Positions 48,870 through 60,439 of a DNA stretch of 64,000 bases are shown piece by piece. The DNA is taken from positions 1,560,501 through 1,624,500 of the forward strand of contig CM040750.1 of the NCBI GenBank assembly GCA_022829145.1, read 5' to 3'. How positions within the stretch are numbered: the first letter of the stretch is position 1; every line of letters begins with the position of its first letter. Made by a program: the position numbers and the translations under genes. Below the pieces are notes generated by a model. It saw only the letters and a list, made by a program, of their open reading frames with translations. It was not told the DNA's origin and ran no database searches. The DNA is from Albula goreensis (Eukaryota; Chordata; Actinopteri; Albuliformes; Albulidae).

Positions 48870-49430
48870 ACCATTAAGTGCATGTCCAGGGGGTCCCTGC
48901 TGCGGAGCGTTTTTAACAGCATTTCTGTGAGCGGAGAGAGAGGAGAGGGCTCGGGATAGCACTCATCACGCTAAGAGATGCACCCTTTCTTTCGCCCCTC
49001 TCCCAGCGTGAGAACCAATCAATAACCATGTGGTGAACTCGGATGACTCACCACCTCCAAAAAGGTTAAATCTATTCAAATACGAATTGCCATAGTGGCA
49101 CATATCACTTTCTTCACACAAAAAAATAAGTAAAATGAAAAAAATAAAATGCAGGACGGTGGTTTAATCCATAATTTCTACTAGCACTGAATTCCTATTG
49201 TGCGGATCCACTCAGGGCCTGGCGGAGCAGCGGAGGCGGCTGCATCGATTAGAAACGGCGCACCGCACCGGGAGGATTTCCTTTTTCATTCGGGCCATTC
49301 AGAGCCAGACAGGAACAGAGGAGCAACGCGTCTGGGTTCAGAGAACAACGGTCAGCCGATGCCTCCAATGCTGTTCGGCCCTGCAAGCCAGACCCAATCA
49401 GCAGCCTAAACCTGCCTCAGACCCATCCAT
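48870..49430. promoter_or_regulatory. Candidate conserved non-coding element(s)
   Basis: Two complex sub-blocks. One is around 48890-49030 (GCTGCGGAGCG, CTCATCACGCTAAG, AGCGTGAGAACC). The other is around 49195-49330 (CGGAGGCGGCTGCATCG, TTAGAAACGGCGCACCGCACC). They are separated by an A-rich run. The 78-codon frame has no recognised domain. Confidence 0.25.
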
Positions 49431-49753
49431 TTGAGAGTGAAACAGGATAAAAATGATTGGTATTTCTATTTGATATGATGAGGTTAGGGTCAGGGAGGGG
49501 GGGCAGCCTTCCTTATATGAGCTGCTAATAATATGTTTTCTCAGATAAGAGTCATGGTTCACCCACCACACATGCTGACTCACCAAATTCTCAGTCCATA
49601 TGTCGTGCATTCTGGGATTGTTGTCCTTGGTGTCCCAGCTGCTTTTTTTCCTCTCCTTAGGGTCTACAGTACAGCGGTCACCTTCAGATCCATACCCCCA
49701 CTGCAGGGACCCAGGGAATAGTGTGTTGGTCGTTACAGTGTCTGGCGGATGAG
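49431..49753. other. Single-copy DNA, no gene seen
   Basis: A 125-codon minus-strand frame passes through here without recognised motifs. Confidence 0.45.
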
Positions 49754-49819
49754 CTGCAGGGTGATGGGGTTCCACCTGCAGGGTGATGGGGTTCTGTCTC
49801 CTGGGTGACAGGGCTCTGG
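49754..49819. repeat. Short tandem repeat, ~22-bp unit, three imperfect copies
   Basis: CTGCAGGGTGATGGGGTTC occurs twice 22 bp apart, followed by a more diverged CTGGGTGACAGGGCTC. Confidence 0.8.
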
Positions 49820-50349
49820 ACTATGGGACTGGGATTTTGTGTGCTTCGGCCATTGCCATATCTTACAACTAAAACAATGTTGTGGTACAGTTGGATAGAT
49901 GAGGATGCAACATTAATATCACAGTAAGGGCAAGAATATCACAGAGGAGGCTAGACCACCTGCTACAGGGGGTGCCTGGTGCCCAGCAGCAGGTACCCAC
50001 AGGCAGTGAGTCAGTGAGACCATAGCTCTTTCTCCAGGACTACTGTACAGACTGCACTCTGATCCTGTGCAGAATACAAATACCATGTGTTTAATGCAAA
50101 TATCAGCTCTGAAACAGTTAATTATGTTTTATTAAATACCTTTTATGTGCATAAATCATATCAGTGGGTGCAAAGCCATATATTTTTATTAAGGATATTA
50201 GTATTATCACAATGTCTGTTATTCCCATAAAAGTGAATGCTAACAGGGGCATGATTCTTTTAAAACCAATATCACCTTTGATTATGTTTTAAATCTTCTT
50301 CCATTATGGCTGATTCATTACATTCATACTTTTCAATAATCACTGACAA
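49820..50349. other. Single-copy AT-rich DNA
   Basis: Nothing recognised. Confidence 0.45.
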
Positions 50350-51060
50350 ACCTGTCGGTCGGACATGTTCCTGAAATACCTCCATAAACAGGCGTTCCTG
50401 ACTGACAACCCCAGCACGTGCTTCCAGGCAGCCGGCCGAGTGTTCAGGGCTGCAAGTGATTTCTCAAGCCCTCCAACATTTATTTATAAAAAACAACGGC
50501 TCGTTCACAGCGCAATAAGGCTCTCTGGGCAGTTCTGTTCCCATAATTAAAAGTGACATCATGGAACGGGTCCGCACATCTGGAGAGGGCAGCTTCTCAG
50601 GAGGCCTGGGTTGAAATGAGGTGAGAACCGCAGTAGGGCTGAGGGCAGTGCTTTTCCTCTGGTAGTCGACTCTACCCTCGTGGGCAAACCGCGGCCCGAC
50701 AGACAGCGGGTCCTTTGTTAGGACACGAGAGGTGTGGAGCTCCAGCAGATCTTCCTGCTCCGCCAGGACGCCCCCGACAGAGAGCGGCGCAGACAGGAGT
50801 AGCGGCGGGGAGGGGCCCGGCCCTGCTGGGGTCGCATGGTTCACAAAGCCGCTCCCTGTTCCAGGCAGATTTAGCGGTAAGCCACAGGAAGGCACACACC
50901 GTTCTGATGCCTCTCACCCCATAAGGGTTCCCATCTGTTCCTCCGAAGCCCCACATCGAGGGCACGCACGGCAGAGAGGGGCCCCAAACTGCGCCACAAA
51001 CTAAAGCCTGAGAATTTCGGCCATGACCACAAGAGAGTGCAATTCTGCTGAGACACTGAG
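50350..51060. promoter_or_regulatory. GC-rich block, candidate regulatory element or unrecognised exon
   Basis: A CpG-rich area with overlapping open frames on both strands: minus 143 codons at 50464-50895, minus 146 codons at 50672-51112, and plus 69-90 codons. None is recognised. Simultaneous openness on both strands suggests GC content rather than coding. It includes CAGCACGTGCTTCC (E-box palindrome) and TTTATTTATAAAAA. A conserved element or small CpG island is the likeliest reading. Confidence 0.22.
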
Positions 51061-51589
51061 AAATCATGATCCCTCTTCTACACAAACTCCGGCAGAGCAC
51101 TGTAGGGCTCAAAAATCATTAAAGGAGAAATCTCTCTTTTGAGAAGCTTGGGTAAGCAACTGACAACTCACCCTGGGAAAAAACAGCTATAAAACATTTA
51201 AGCTGGACTGAAAGCAGCCTCGTGAATAAAAATCGTCTTCGGCCACCCACCTTGGCTTTAGCAGGAAACTTTGACTCACACGCAGACACACACACACAGA
51301 CATACGCACACACACAAAACTGAGGCAGGCTAGTTCCTCCTCTTCTTCACTGCTCAGAGCTGCTGTGCTGTAAAGGCCATTGATGTACAGCCCTCTGCAG
51401 CCCTCTGCAGCCCTCTGGCCTTGCAGCCATTGCTGGGCCATACTGTGAAAAACCAGAGCACACACGCTCATTTGGTCTGCTTCTTACAGTGCCGTGTGAG
51501 TGCTGTTTTTACTTAACATGACCAGAAGGCTCAGAAAATAAAAAAAATATATGAAGTGGGGCTTAAAACAAACTTCAAACGCATCTGCC
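51061..51589. other. Single-copy DNA with simple repeats
   Basis: It contains a CA-rich imperfect microsatellite (about 51279-51318) and three tandem copies of CAGCCCTCTG (51387-51417). No gene. Confidence 0.6.
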
Positions 51590-52025
51590 TGCCAGTGTAT
51601 AATGTGCAGCCCATCCCCCTAACCCTCTTTGGCTTGCGGCAAAAGAAGTAACAAAAAAAAAAATAGGGAGCTCAGCAATTTGATTAAAAGTCCCCATTAA
51701 ATCAAGTGTAAACATTCTTCGAATGCTTAGAGTTGCATTTTACCCTGGAACCGCTTGACCAGACCTTTTCTTTGGGGGCAAGAGCTGTGCGTGTTTGAAG
51801 TTTGTGCCCAAAAAAAACAGTTGTGCACTATTACTCTTAAAGCTGACTGACTGGCCACCCAGGAAGAGAGCACTGGAAAGTTTTACTGTGTTTATAACCA
51901 AGGAGTGGATTAGAGACCGTGGTGAGAAGGGCGGAGGAGGCAGCTCAGCTGTGACTAATTAAAATATATTCCCTTCCCCCACTCGCAATGAAAACAGCGT
52001 CACACAATAACCTGCTTATGAGCCG
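51590..52025. promoter_or_regulatory. Candidate conserved non-coding element
   Basis: It contains CAGCAATTTGATTAAAAG, CATTAAATCAAGTG, CCTGGAACCGCTTGACC, and GTGACTAATTAAAATATATTCC near its end. The words are enhancer-like and the sequence is non-repetitive. Conservation untested. Confidence 0.25.
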
Positions 52026-52032
52026 TCAGTTT

Positions 52033-52469
52033 TATGGAGGAAGGGGCCAGGTTTTAAGGCTGAGCACACGGGGCTGGGTGTTAGGGAGGAAGGGGTCAGG
52101 TTTTAAGGCTGAGCACACAGGGCTGGGTGTTAGGGAGGAAGGGGCCAGGTTTTAAGGCTGAGCGCACCGGGCTGGGTGTTAGGGAGGAAGGGGCCAGGTT
52201 TTAAGGCTGAGCACACAGGGCTGGGTGTTAGGGAGGAAGGGGCCAGGTTTTAAGGCTGAGCGCACCGGGCTGGGTGTTAGGGAGGAAGGGTCCAGGTTTT
52301 AAGGCTGAGCACACCGGGCTGGGTGTTGGGGAGGAAGGGGCCAGGTTTTAAGGCTTAGCGCACCGGGCTGGGTGTTAGGGAGGAAGGGTCCAGGTTTTAA
52401 GGCTGAGCACACCGGGCTGGGTGTTAGGGAGGAAGGGGCCAGGTTTTAAGGCTGAGCACACAGGGCTGG
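52033..52469. repeat. Minisatellite, 49-bp unit, ~9 copies, G-quadruplex-forming
   Basis: The unit reads GTTAGGGAGGAAGGGGCCAGG, then TTTTAAGGCTGAGCACACAG, then GGCTGGGT. Variable sites are GCGCACCGGG / GCACACAGGG / GCACACCGGG, again CpG to CpA. Across each unit boundary four G runs fall close together (GGG-CT-GGG-TGTTA-GGG-AGGAA-GGGG). This meets the canonical quadruplex rule once per unit on the plus strand. Confidence 0.97.
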
Positions 52470-54159
52470 TCTTGTGAAAGGTGGCTCCTGTTGGACTTGC
52501 CAAAAATGCCATTCTGCCGAGCTCAGCTGGATTCGAATGCGTTTCGAATGCGTTGCGGGGGCGAAGGGATGGAAATCATCCTGCTAGTCTCTCGCTGGGG
52601 AATCATTCTGCTAGTCTCTCGCTGGGGAGAGTGCGGAAGCTGAAGGACGAGGACTGGGGATCCGGCTGTACTCAGCTGTCCAAGCTGTCCAAACACACAG
52701 ATGGACTGGTCTGCCCTGTAGGGACAATCCACAACTTTTTCAGAGGTGCAGTCAACCATGTTCAGGGCCCCATGTGAAAATACAGGGTTTGCCAAAGACG
52801 AAGACAGAGAGGGCACACATGAACATCAGCTGTGCAGGTGTTGATCATCACACACACTGCATGCTAAAATGTGATTCGTTAATGACGGGCGTGAATTTCA
52901 TCGGCACGTGTACAACACTTCTTATCTCTTAATAAGTACAAACAAATCTTATCTCTGTGTCTCTTTGCCACACCACTTGTGTCGTTACACCCGATATGGA
53001 GCTACTTAAGGTTGAGCGAATTAATATACACATAAAGCGAAGGGTCAAGTGGCTATAAGAACAGTTGTACATGTATCCAAAGACCATAATCTTCAAAGAA
53101 TCATAATCTGTCTAGTCTCTCTTTATGTGAAGTCATCAAACACTAGTCCATAAGGCCTGGTATGAATTTCACTGAGATCTCTGGGTCACAAACAGTATGT
53201 GGGCCACATGCTGATTGCACTCATATTTTTGTGCATGACATCCAGGTGCAGTTCACAGGCACCAGGTGCATCCTTTACCTTAAGCCCAGTGCTAAAGCCA
53301 TTGTTCATTGACAAACCAGTGCAGGTAACCGTCCCATCTCCTACAGTGCCCTCAGCGACATGTCCATGTTACAGCACACCACTCTCAATATGAAACAGGA
53401 AAGGTTCAGCCTTAGAAGGGCTCTCTCACAGGACCTTCAGCCCTTACGCACACCTTTTTCACAGCATTAGATTCCCACTGCACTGTCAAACCAGCCTGGC
53501 AGACCCCTGCTGTGAGAGCATCCCTATGCATGCTAACCTGCCGGCTCACGCTGGCAGCGAGGTGGCTGGCTTTGCTCAAGTTACCCCTTAAGATCTTGGC
53601 AGAGGACCATGGGCCTCGGCAAAGTTCAAGTTTTGACCTACCAGAGTCCTCTCCAGCTCACCAGGACAGAACTATGCACATAAAAACTTGGTTGTTTTCC
53701 ATTCTGAAAGATGACACCCCACCCCCCATATATACTCTCCCACATGCACACACACACTTACTACATCACACACAGGTCTGAGTCCAATGTATCAAATACT
53801 TGAATTTGAAGTATGTGTTTTGAAAATACTCTTTAGAATTCCTAACAATTTTCAGCAGAACTAACCAAAAACATCAATTATTTGAGAGAAACCTTGCTCT
53901 GAATATCAGTGGAGACATATTCCTCTTAACATGTTCATCTGCATGACTTTTACTGTGTTTCAAGGGTAAAAATAAGGAAAAAAATAGGGCTACAGTAGTG
54001 TTAAAATTGTAATTTCACCCAGGTCTAGAACACACACATATTTGTAACTCTTCTGAAAACTCAAGCTTATGCACATTCTCACCCATTCATTTCTCACCCA
54101 TTCATTTCCCAACCTTGATTAATTAGCAAATGAAGGTTCAGTGGCTCTCCGTCATATTC
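52470..54159. other. Single-copy DNA with a small duplication
   Basis: No gene recognised. A 27-bp block (AATCATCCTGCTAGTCTC and what follows) is duplicated in tandem at 52574-52627. TTCGAATGCG occurs twice near 52532-52552. CTCACCCATTCATTTC occurs twice near 54079-54110, just before the 54-bp array. Confidence 0.55.
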
Positions 54160-55343
54160 ATTCTCATGCTCACTGGCTCCACTGTATTTGCTCCACTCTC
54201 ATATCCTTCCCTCTTTTCATGCTCACTGGCTCCACTGTATTTGCTCCACTCTCATATCCTTCCCTCGTTTTCATGCTCACTGGCTCCACTCTATTTGCTC
54301 CACTCTGATATCCTTCCCTCATTTTCATGCTCACTGGCTCCACTGTATTTGCTCCACTCTCATATCCTTCCCTCGTTTTCATGCTCACTGGCTCCACTGT
54401 ATTTGCTCCACTCTCATATCCTTCCCTCGTTTTCATGCTCACTGGCTCCACTGTATTTGCTCCACTCTCATATCCTTCCCTCGTTTTCATGCTCACTGGC
54501 TCCACTGTATTTGCTCCACTCTGATATCCTTCCCTCGTTTTCATGCTCACGGGCTCCACTGTATTTGCTCCACTCTGATATCCTTCCCTTGTTTTCATGC
54601 TCACTGGCTCCACTGTATTTGCTCCACTCTGATTTCCTTCCCTCGTTTTCATGCTCACTGGCTCCACTCTATTTGCTCCACTCTGATATCCTTCCCTCGT
54701 TTTCATGCTCACTGGCTCCACTGTATTTGCTCCACTCTCATATCCTTCCCTCGTTTTCATGCTCACTGGCTCCACTGTATTTGCTCCACACTGATATCCT
54801 TCCCTCGTTTTCATGCTCACTGGCTCCACTGTATTTGCTCCACTCTGATATCCTTCCCTCGTTTTCATGCTCACGGGCTCCACTCTATTTGCTCCACTCG
54901 GATATCCTTCCCTCGTTTTCATGCTCACTGGCTCCACTGTATTTGCTCCACTCTGATATCCTTCCCTCGTTTTCATGCTCACTGGCTCCACTGTATTTGC
55001 TCCACACTGACATCCTTCCCTCGTTTTCATGCTCACTGGCTCCACTCTATTTGCTCCACTCTGATATCCTTCCCTCGTTTTCATGCTCACTGGCTCCACT
55101 GTATTTGCTCCACTCTCATATCCTTCCCTCCTTTTCATGCTCACTGGCTCCACTGTATTTGCTCCACTCTCATATCCTTCCCTCGTTTTCATGCTCACTG
55201 GCTCCACTGTATTTGCTCCACTCTCATATCCTTCCCTCCTTTTCATGCTCACTGGCTCCACTGTATTTGCTCCACTCTCATATCCTTCCCTTGTTTTCAT
55301 GCTCACTGGCTCCATTCTATTTGCTCCACTCTGATATCCTTCT
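54160..55343. repeat. Minisatellite, 54-bp unit, ~22 copies
   Basis: The unit reads TTTTCATGCTCACTGGCTCC, then ACTGTATTTGCTCCACTCTC, then ATATCCTTCCCTCG. The plus strand is strongly pyrimidine-rich. Variable sites are CTCGTTTTC / CTCATTTTC / CTTGTTTTC (a CpG and both decay products), CTCTCATA / CTCTGATA and ACTGTATT / ACTCTATT. Two plus-strand frames and one minus-strand frame each exceed 400 codons, because 54 is a multiple of three and the unit lacks stops. One plus frame starts at 54130 with a hydrophobic, signal-peptide-like leader, probably by chance. Confidence 0.97.
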
Positions 55344-56068
55344 CCTACAAAGAGGCTAAACATCAAACCCAACAGAACTTGATCTTTCTCTACAGATCTC
55401 TTGTGGTGAAAGATTAAACACACTAAAAGCCTCAAATGAAAGCTTCTGTATCACAGATCTTTCATTGCTGCAGGTTCAGGTCCAGGTCACCCCCGTGTCT
55501 CAGCTTACTGGTCTCCAGTTACGTGGAGGAGAAGACAAATAGTCGATGGCTCGCTGGCTGAAGAGCACGGCTGCAGACCTGGGTGCTTTTCGATTGCAAG
55601 AATGAGTCCGTTCTGTCTTAACCTCAGAGTAACCAGAGGCCACACAAGATCATGTGGACACAAGGATGAGGAAAGCTATTATCATGTGCAAAGTAGCGAG
55701 TCCACATTTTTTGCAAAGGATTTTTACGTCTCTGATAACATTGGAATATTCACTACCAATCTTACTCATGATGTCATACATTAGTCCTGGAGATATACTT
55801 AATGCTGAGTACAAACAAAATCAGCCCCAAACGTTTGTGTGCATGTGTCTGCGAACACACTCATACACATCTATGGGGCTATTTTATGGGAATTTTCAGA
55901 CCTCATTTGATGTTCAGTCCAAGGGGATTTCCAGTATAAGGGCAAGGTTGTGTACATGGTATGGAAACCTGGAAGACTTGTGAAAATGTGGAAGTAAGTG
56001 TTCCCATATTATTCATCTGTTTCCTTAGTGCTTGTCAACACATTCATCCCTCGAACACCAGTAGAAGT
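55344..56068. other. Single-copy DNA, no gene seen
   Basis: A 109-codon plus-strand frame (55654-55983) has no recognised domain. Confidence 0.45.
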
Positions 56069-58872
56069 TCAGGGGGTGTTGGGGTGAGGGGACACGGCCA
56101 TACCAGGGGGTGTTGGGGGTGAGGGGACACAGCCATTTCAGGGGGTGCTGGGGGTGAGGGGACACAGCCATATCAGGGGGTGTTTGGGTGAGGGACAGAG
56201 TCATATCAGAGGGGGTGTTGGGGTGAGGGACACAGCCATATCAGGGGTGTTGGGGTGAGGGACACAGCCATATCAGGGGTGTTTGGGTGAGGGAGACAGC
56301 CATATCAGGGGTGTTTGGGTGAGGGACACAGCCATATCAGGGGGTGCTGGGGTGAGGGACACAGCCATATCAGGGGTGCTGGGGTGAGGGACACAGCCAT
56401 ATCAGGGGTGCCATGGGGGTGAGGGGACACAGCCATATCAGGGGGTGTTGGGGTGAGGGACACAGCCATATCAGGGGACACGTGGGGTGTTGGGGTGAGG
56501 GGGCCATATCAGGGGTGGGGTGAGGGGACACGGCCATATCAGGGGGTGCTGGGGTGAGGGACACAGCCATATCAGGGGTGTTGGGGTGAGGGACACGGCC
56601 ATATCAGGGGGTGTTGGGGTGAGGGACACGGCCATATCAGGGGGTGCTGGGGTGAGGGGACACGGCCATATCAGGGGGTGCTGGGGTGAGGGACACGGCC
56701 ATATCAGGGTGTTGGGCTGAGGGACACGGCCATATCAGGGTGTTGGGGTGAGGGACACGGAAAGCCATATCAGGGGGTGTTGGGGGTGAGGAGGCCATAT
56801 CAGGGGGTGAGGGACCATATCAGGGGTGTTGGGGGGTGCTGGGGTGAGGGACACGGCCATGAGGGGACACGGCCATATCAGGGGTGTTGGGGTGAGGGGA
56901 CACGGCCATATCAGGGGTGTTGGGGTGAGGGGACACGGCCATATCAGGGGTGTTGGGGTGAGGGGACACGGCCATATCAGGGGGTGTTGGGGTGAGGGGA
57001 CACAGCCATATCAGAGGGTGCTGGGGTGAGGGGACACGGCCATATCAGGGGTGTTGGGGTGAGGGGACACAGCCATATCAGAGGGTGCTGGGGTGAGGGG
57101 ACACGGCCATATCAGAGGGTGCTGGGGTGAGGGGACACGGCCATATCAGGGGGTGTTGGGGTGAGGGGACACGGCCATATCAGGGGGTGTTGGGGTGAGG
57201 GGACACAGCCATATCAGGGGGTGTTGGGGTGAGGGGACACGGCCATATCAGGGGGTGTTGGGGTGAGGGGACACAGCCATATCAGAGGGTGCTGGGGTGA
57301 GGGGACACGGCCATATCAGGGGGTGTTGGGGTGAGGGGACACAGCCATATCAGAGGGTGCTGGGGTGAGGGGACAGAGTCATATCAGAGGGTGCTGGGGT
57401 GAGGGGACACGGCCATATCAGGGGGTGTTGGGGTGAGGGGACACGGCCATATCAGGGGGTGCTGGGGTGAGGGGACACGGCCATATCAGGGGGTGTTGGG
57501 GTGAGGGGACACGGCCATATCAGGGGGTGTTGGGGTGAGGGGACACGGCCATATCAGGGGGTGTTGGGGTGAGGGGACACGGCCATACCAGGGGGTGTTG
57601 GGGTGAGGGGACACGGCCATACCAGGGGTGTTGGGGTGAGGGGACACGGCCATATCAGGGGGGGGCTGGGGTGAGGGGACACAGCCATACCAGGGGTGTT
57701 GGGGTGAGGGGACACGGCCATATCAGGGGGTGTTGGGGTGAGGGGACACGGCCATATCAGGGGGTGTTGGGGTGAGGGGACAGAGTCATATCAGGGGGTG
57801 TTGGGGTGAGGGGACAGAGTCATATCAGGGGGTGTTGGGGTGAGGGGACACAGCCATATCAGGGGGTGTTGGGGTGAGGGGACACAGCCAGATCAGGGGG
57901 TGTTGGGGTGAGGGGACAGAGTCATATCAGGGGGTGCTGGGGTGAGGGGTCACGGCCATATCAGGGGTGTTGGGGTGAGGGGACAGAGTCATATCAGGGG
58001 GTGTTGGGGTGAGGGGACACGGCCATATCAGAGGGTGTTGGGGTGAGGGGACACGGCCATATCAGGGGTGTTGGGGTGAGGGGACACAGCCATATCAGGG
58101 GTGTTGGGGTGAGGGGACACGGCCATATCAGGGGGTGTTGGGGTGAGGGGACACGGCCATATCAGGGGTGTTGGGGTGAGGGGACACGGCCATATCAGAG
58201 GGTGTTGGGGTGAGGGGACACGGCCATATCAGGGAGTGTTGGGGTGAGGGGACAGAGTCATATCAGGGGTGTTGGGGTGAGGGGACACGGCCATATCAGG
58301 GGGTGTTGGGGTGAGGGGACAGAGTCATATCAGGGGGTGTTGGGGTGAGGGGACAGAGTCATATCAGGGGGTGTTGGGGTGAGGGGACAGAGTCATATCA
58401 GGGGGTGCTGGGGTGAGGGGTCACGGCCATATCAGGGGGTGTTGGGGGTGAGGGGACAGAGTCATATCAGGGGGTGTTGGGGTGAGGGGACACAGCCATA
58501 TCAGGGGGTGTTGGGGTGAGGGGACAGAGTCATATCAGGGGTGTTGGGGTGAGGGGACACAGCCATATCAGGGGGTGTTGGGGTGAGGGGACAGAGTCAT
58601 ATCAGGGGGTGCTGGGGTGAGGGGACACAGCCATACCAGGGGGTGCTGGGGTGAGGGGACACGGCCATATCAGGGGTGCTGGGGTGAGGGGACACGGCCA
58701 TATCAGGGGGGGTTTGGGTGAGGGGACACAGCCATACCAGGGGTGTTGGGGTGAGGGGACAGAGTCATATCAGGGGGTGTTGGGGTGAGGGGACAGAGCC
58801 ATATCAGGGGGTGTTGGGGTGAGGGGACACAGCCATATCAGGGGGTGTTGGGGTGAGGGGACACAGCCATAT
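56069..58872. repeat. Large G-rich minisatellite, 34-bp unit, ~82 copies
   Basis: The unit reads TCAGGGGGTGTTGGGGTGAG, then GGGACACGGCCATA. Variants are ACACGGCCATA, ACACAGCCATA (CpG to CpA) and ACAGAGTCATA, and GTTGG / GCTGG. G-run lengths vary. About 56175-56865 mostly has GTGAGGGACAC (three Gs). The remainder has GTGAGGGGACAC (four Gs). The ACAGAGTCATA subtype is concentrated after about 57360. Each unit has three closely spaced G runs. Several units hold CCATATCAGG, one base from a CArG box. Indels keep frames short. Confidence 0.97.
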
Positions 58873-60439
58873 CAATGTCACGGGGAGCACCAAATCAGGC
58901 TCTGGTGGAACTGAAAAGGCCTGCCCTTGCAGCCTGCACTCCTGTAGAGATGCTCTTTACTCACTCTGATGTGGGGCGGCTGCCGTGAGGATTACAGACC
59001 TAGAACAGAATCAGTGGTGGTGGGTGGGGGAGGCTTGGGGGTGTCAAACAGCTCTCTGTGACCCGTCACTGAACTGATAGGATCAACTTCAAAACGAGGA
59101 AAGCAAGCCAGTTCTTCCTGCTGAAGAACTCCTGGCAAAACACCTCCTGTCCGTTCTGCTACAGCGCTCTAATTAGCAGGCCTGTTGAGTAAAAAGGTGC
59201 CATGTGACGTCGTGTCAGCGTGTCTTATGGCAGAACCCCCTCCCCCACTGACACACAAGTTAGAAAAGCGACAAACGAAAACAAACTGCAGAACGTGATG
59301 AGACAGACTCGGGAACTCGAGAGGGACTGCTCTCAGATAAGAAACCCAACACATTTTTTTGCTATTGTTGTTGTTCTGATGAGAAAACAGAGTAGGAAGG
59401 TCTGTGGGAGGTCAGGAAGCATCACTTAACCTCTGCCCTTTAAGCAGGTTTCAAATTACATCTTGACAGTTGCAAATGAAATCCAATACCCTTCACTGTG
59501 CATCAAAAGTCACATGATCTCCCTCTGTTATTATACATTGGAAGGGATTTCATATTGCAGTACTTTGTGAAGGTCACAGCTTGCAACTACCAAATGTACA
59601 CAAAGAATTTTTAAAAAGTGTGAAAAACATAAGGTTTAAATGAAACTGGATTGCTTCTGTTCCATGCTGTGTTTCACAGATGCTGTCCATGCTTGGGGTG
59701 AGCTGTGACAACATGTGGTTTAGCACTTTACAGGAAACGCCTACATCTATATGCAGAAACCTACACAAAAACAGGGTTAGTGAGCACTAGCCAATGTTCA
59801 GAAATGCACAACAGGAAAAACTCTCATTTACTCGCTGTGTTGGGAAACAGAACCGAGACCACCAGGTGGTTCCAGTGTACTTTTGGATTGGGTTGGCTGT
59901 GACTTTTTTACCTTTAATTGTGCAACTGCGTTGACAGGCAGGGAACAGTAACCATAACAAGCACGTGCAGAGGGTGGGGGGCAGGGGGGCTGTGGCAAAG
60001 AGTGATGACTCCCTTGGAGTAGCTGTAAGAAGCAAGTAGCAGCACCCAAACCCTCCCTGGGGTTCATTTATTCAGCTCAGAGAAGTGCGTTCACAGTCTT
60101 TATTGATTCTGTACAACAGGGACCGGCGTCACCATGAGTGTTAAATTACTTGTTCCTGCACTTCCAGTCAATAACAAGTCAAGCCTGTTTTTATTTTTCC
60201 TCTATTTATATCAAATACTACATCGTGATGACACTACAGGACTAAAATGGAGAGAAGCAGGTTGGCTACTGTTTACTTCAACATGGCTGGCTGCCTGCAT
60301 ACTTAGCTTTGATAATGTTATCGTTTTTCACCTTGGCACAAAAGGGGTTAAATTGAGAAAATGTCACACTGAAAAAAATATGAAATTTATAACTGTGTGA
60401 ATGCATACTGCTCTTCTATTGCTTTGGCATCGTCAAATT
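58873..60439. other. Single-copy DNA, no gene seen
   Basis: No recognised gene. It includes moderately GC-rich stretches near 58880-59230 and 59940-60070. Frames of 61-88 codons have no identified domain. Confidence 0.5.

Noticed and set aside
50464-51112. Overlapping 143- and 146-codon minus-strand frames in GC-rich DNA
   Set aside because: Plus-strand frames are open over the same area and no domain is recognised; GC-driven loss of stop codons explains them.
54170-55435. 421-codon minus-strand frame with 18-residue repeats
   Set aside because: It is a by-product of the 54-bp minisatellite; two plus-strand frames are open over the same bases.
57580-57640. CGGCCATACCA resembling the start of 5S rRNA
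   Set aside because: Only about 12 bases match, within a G-rich 34-bp minisatellite. The internal promoter and the rest of 5S are missing.
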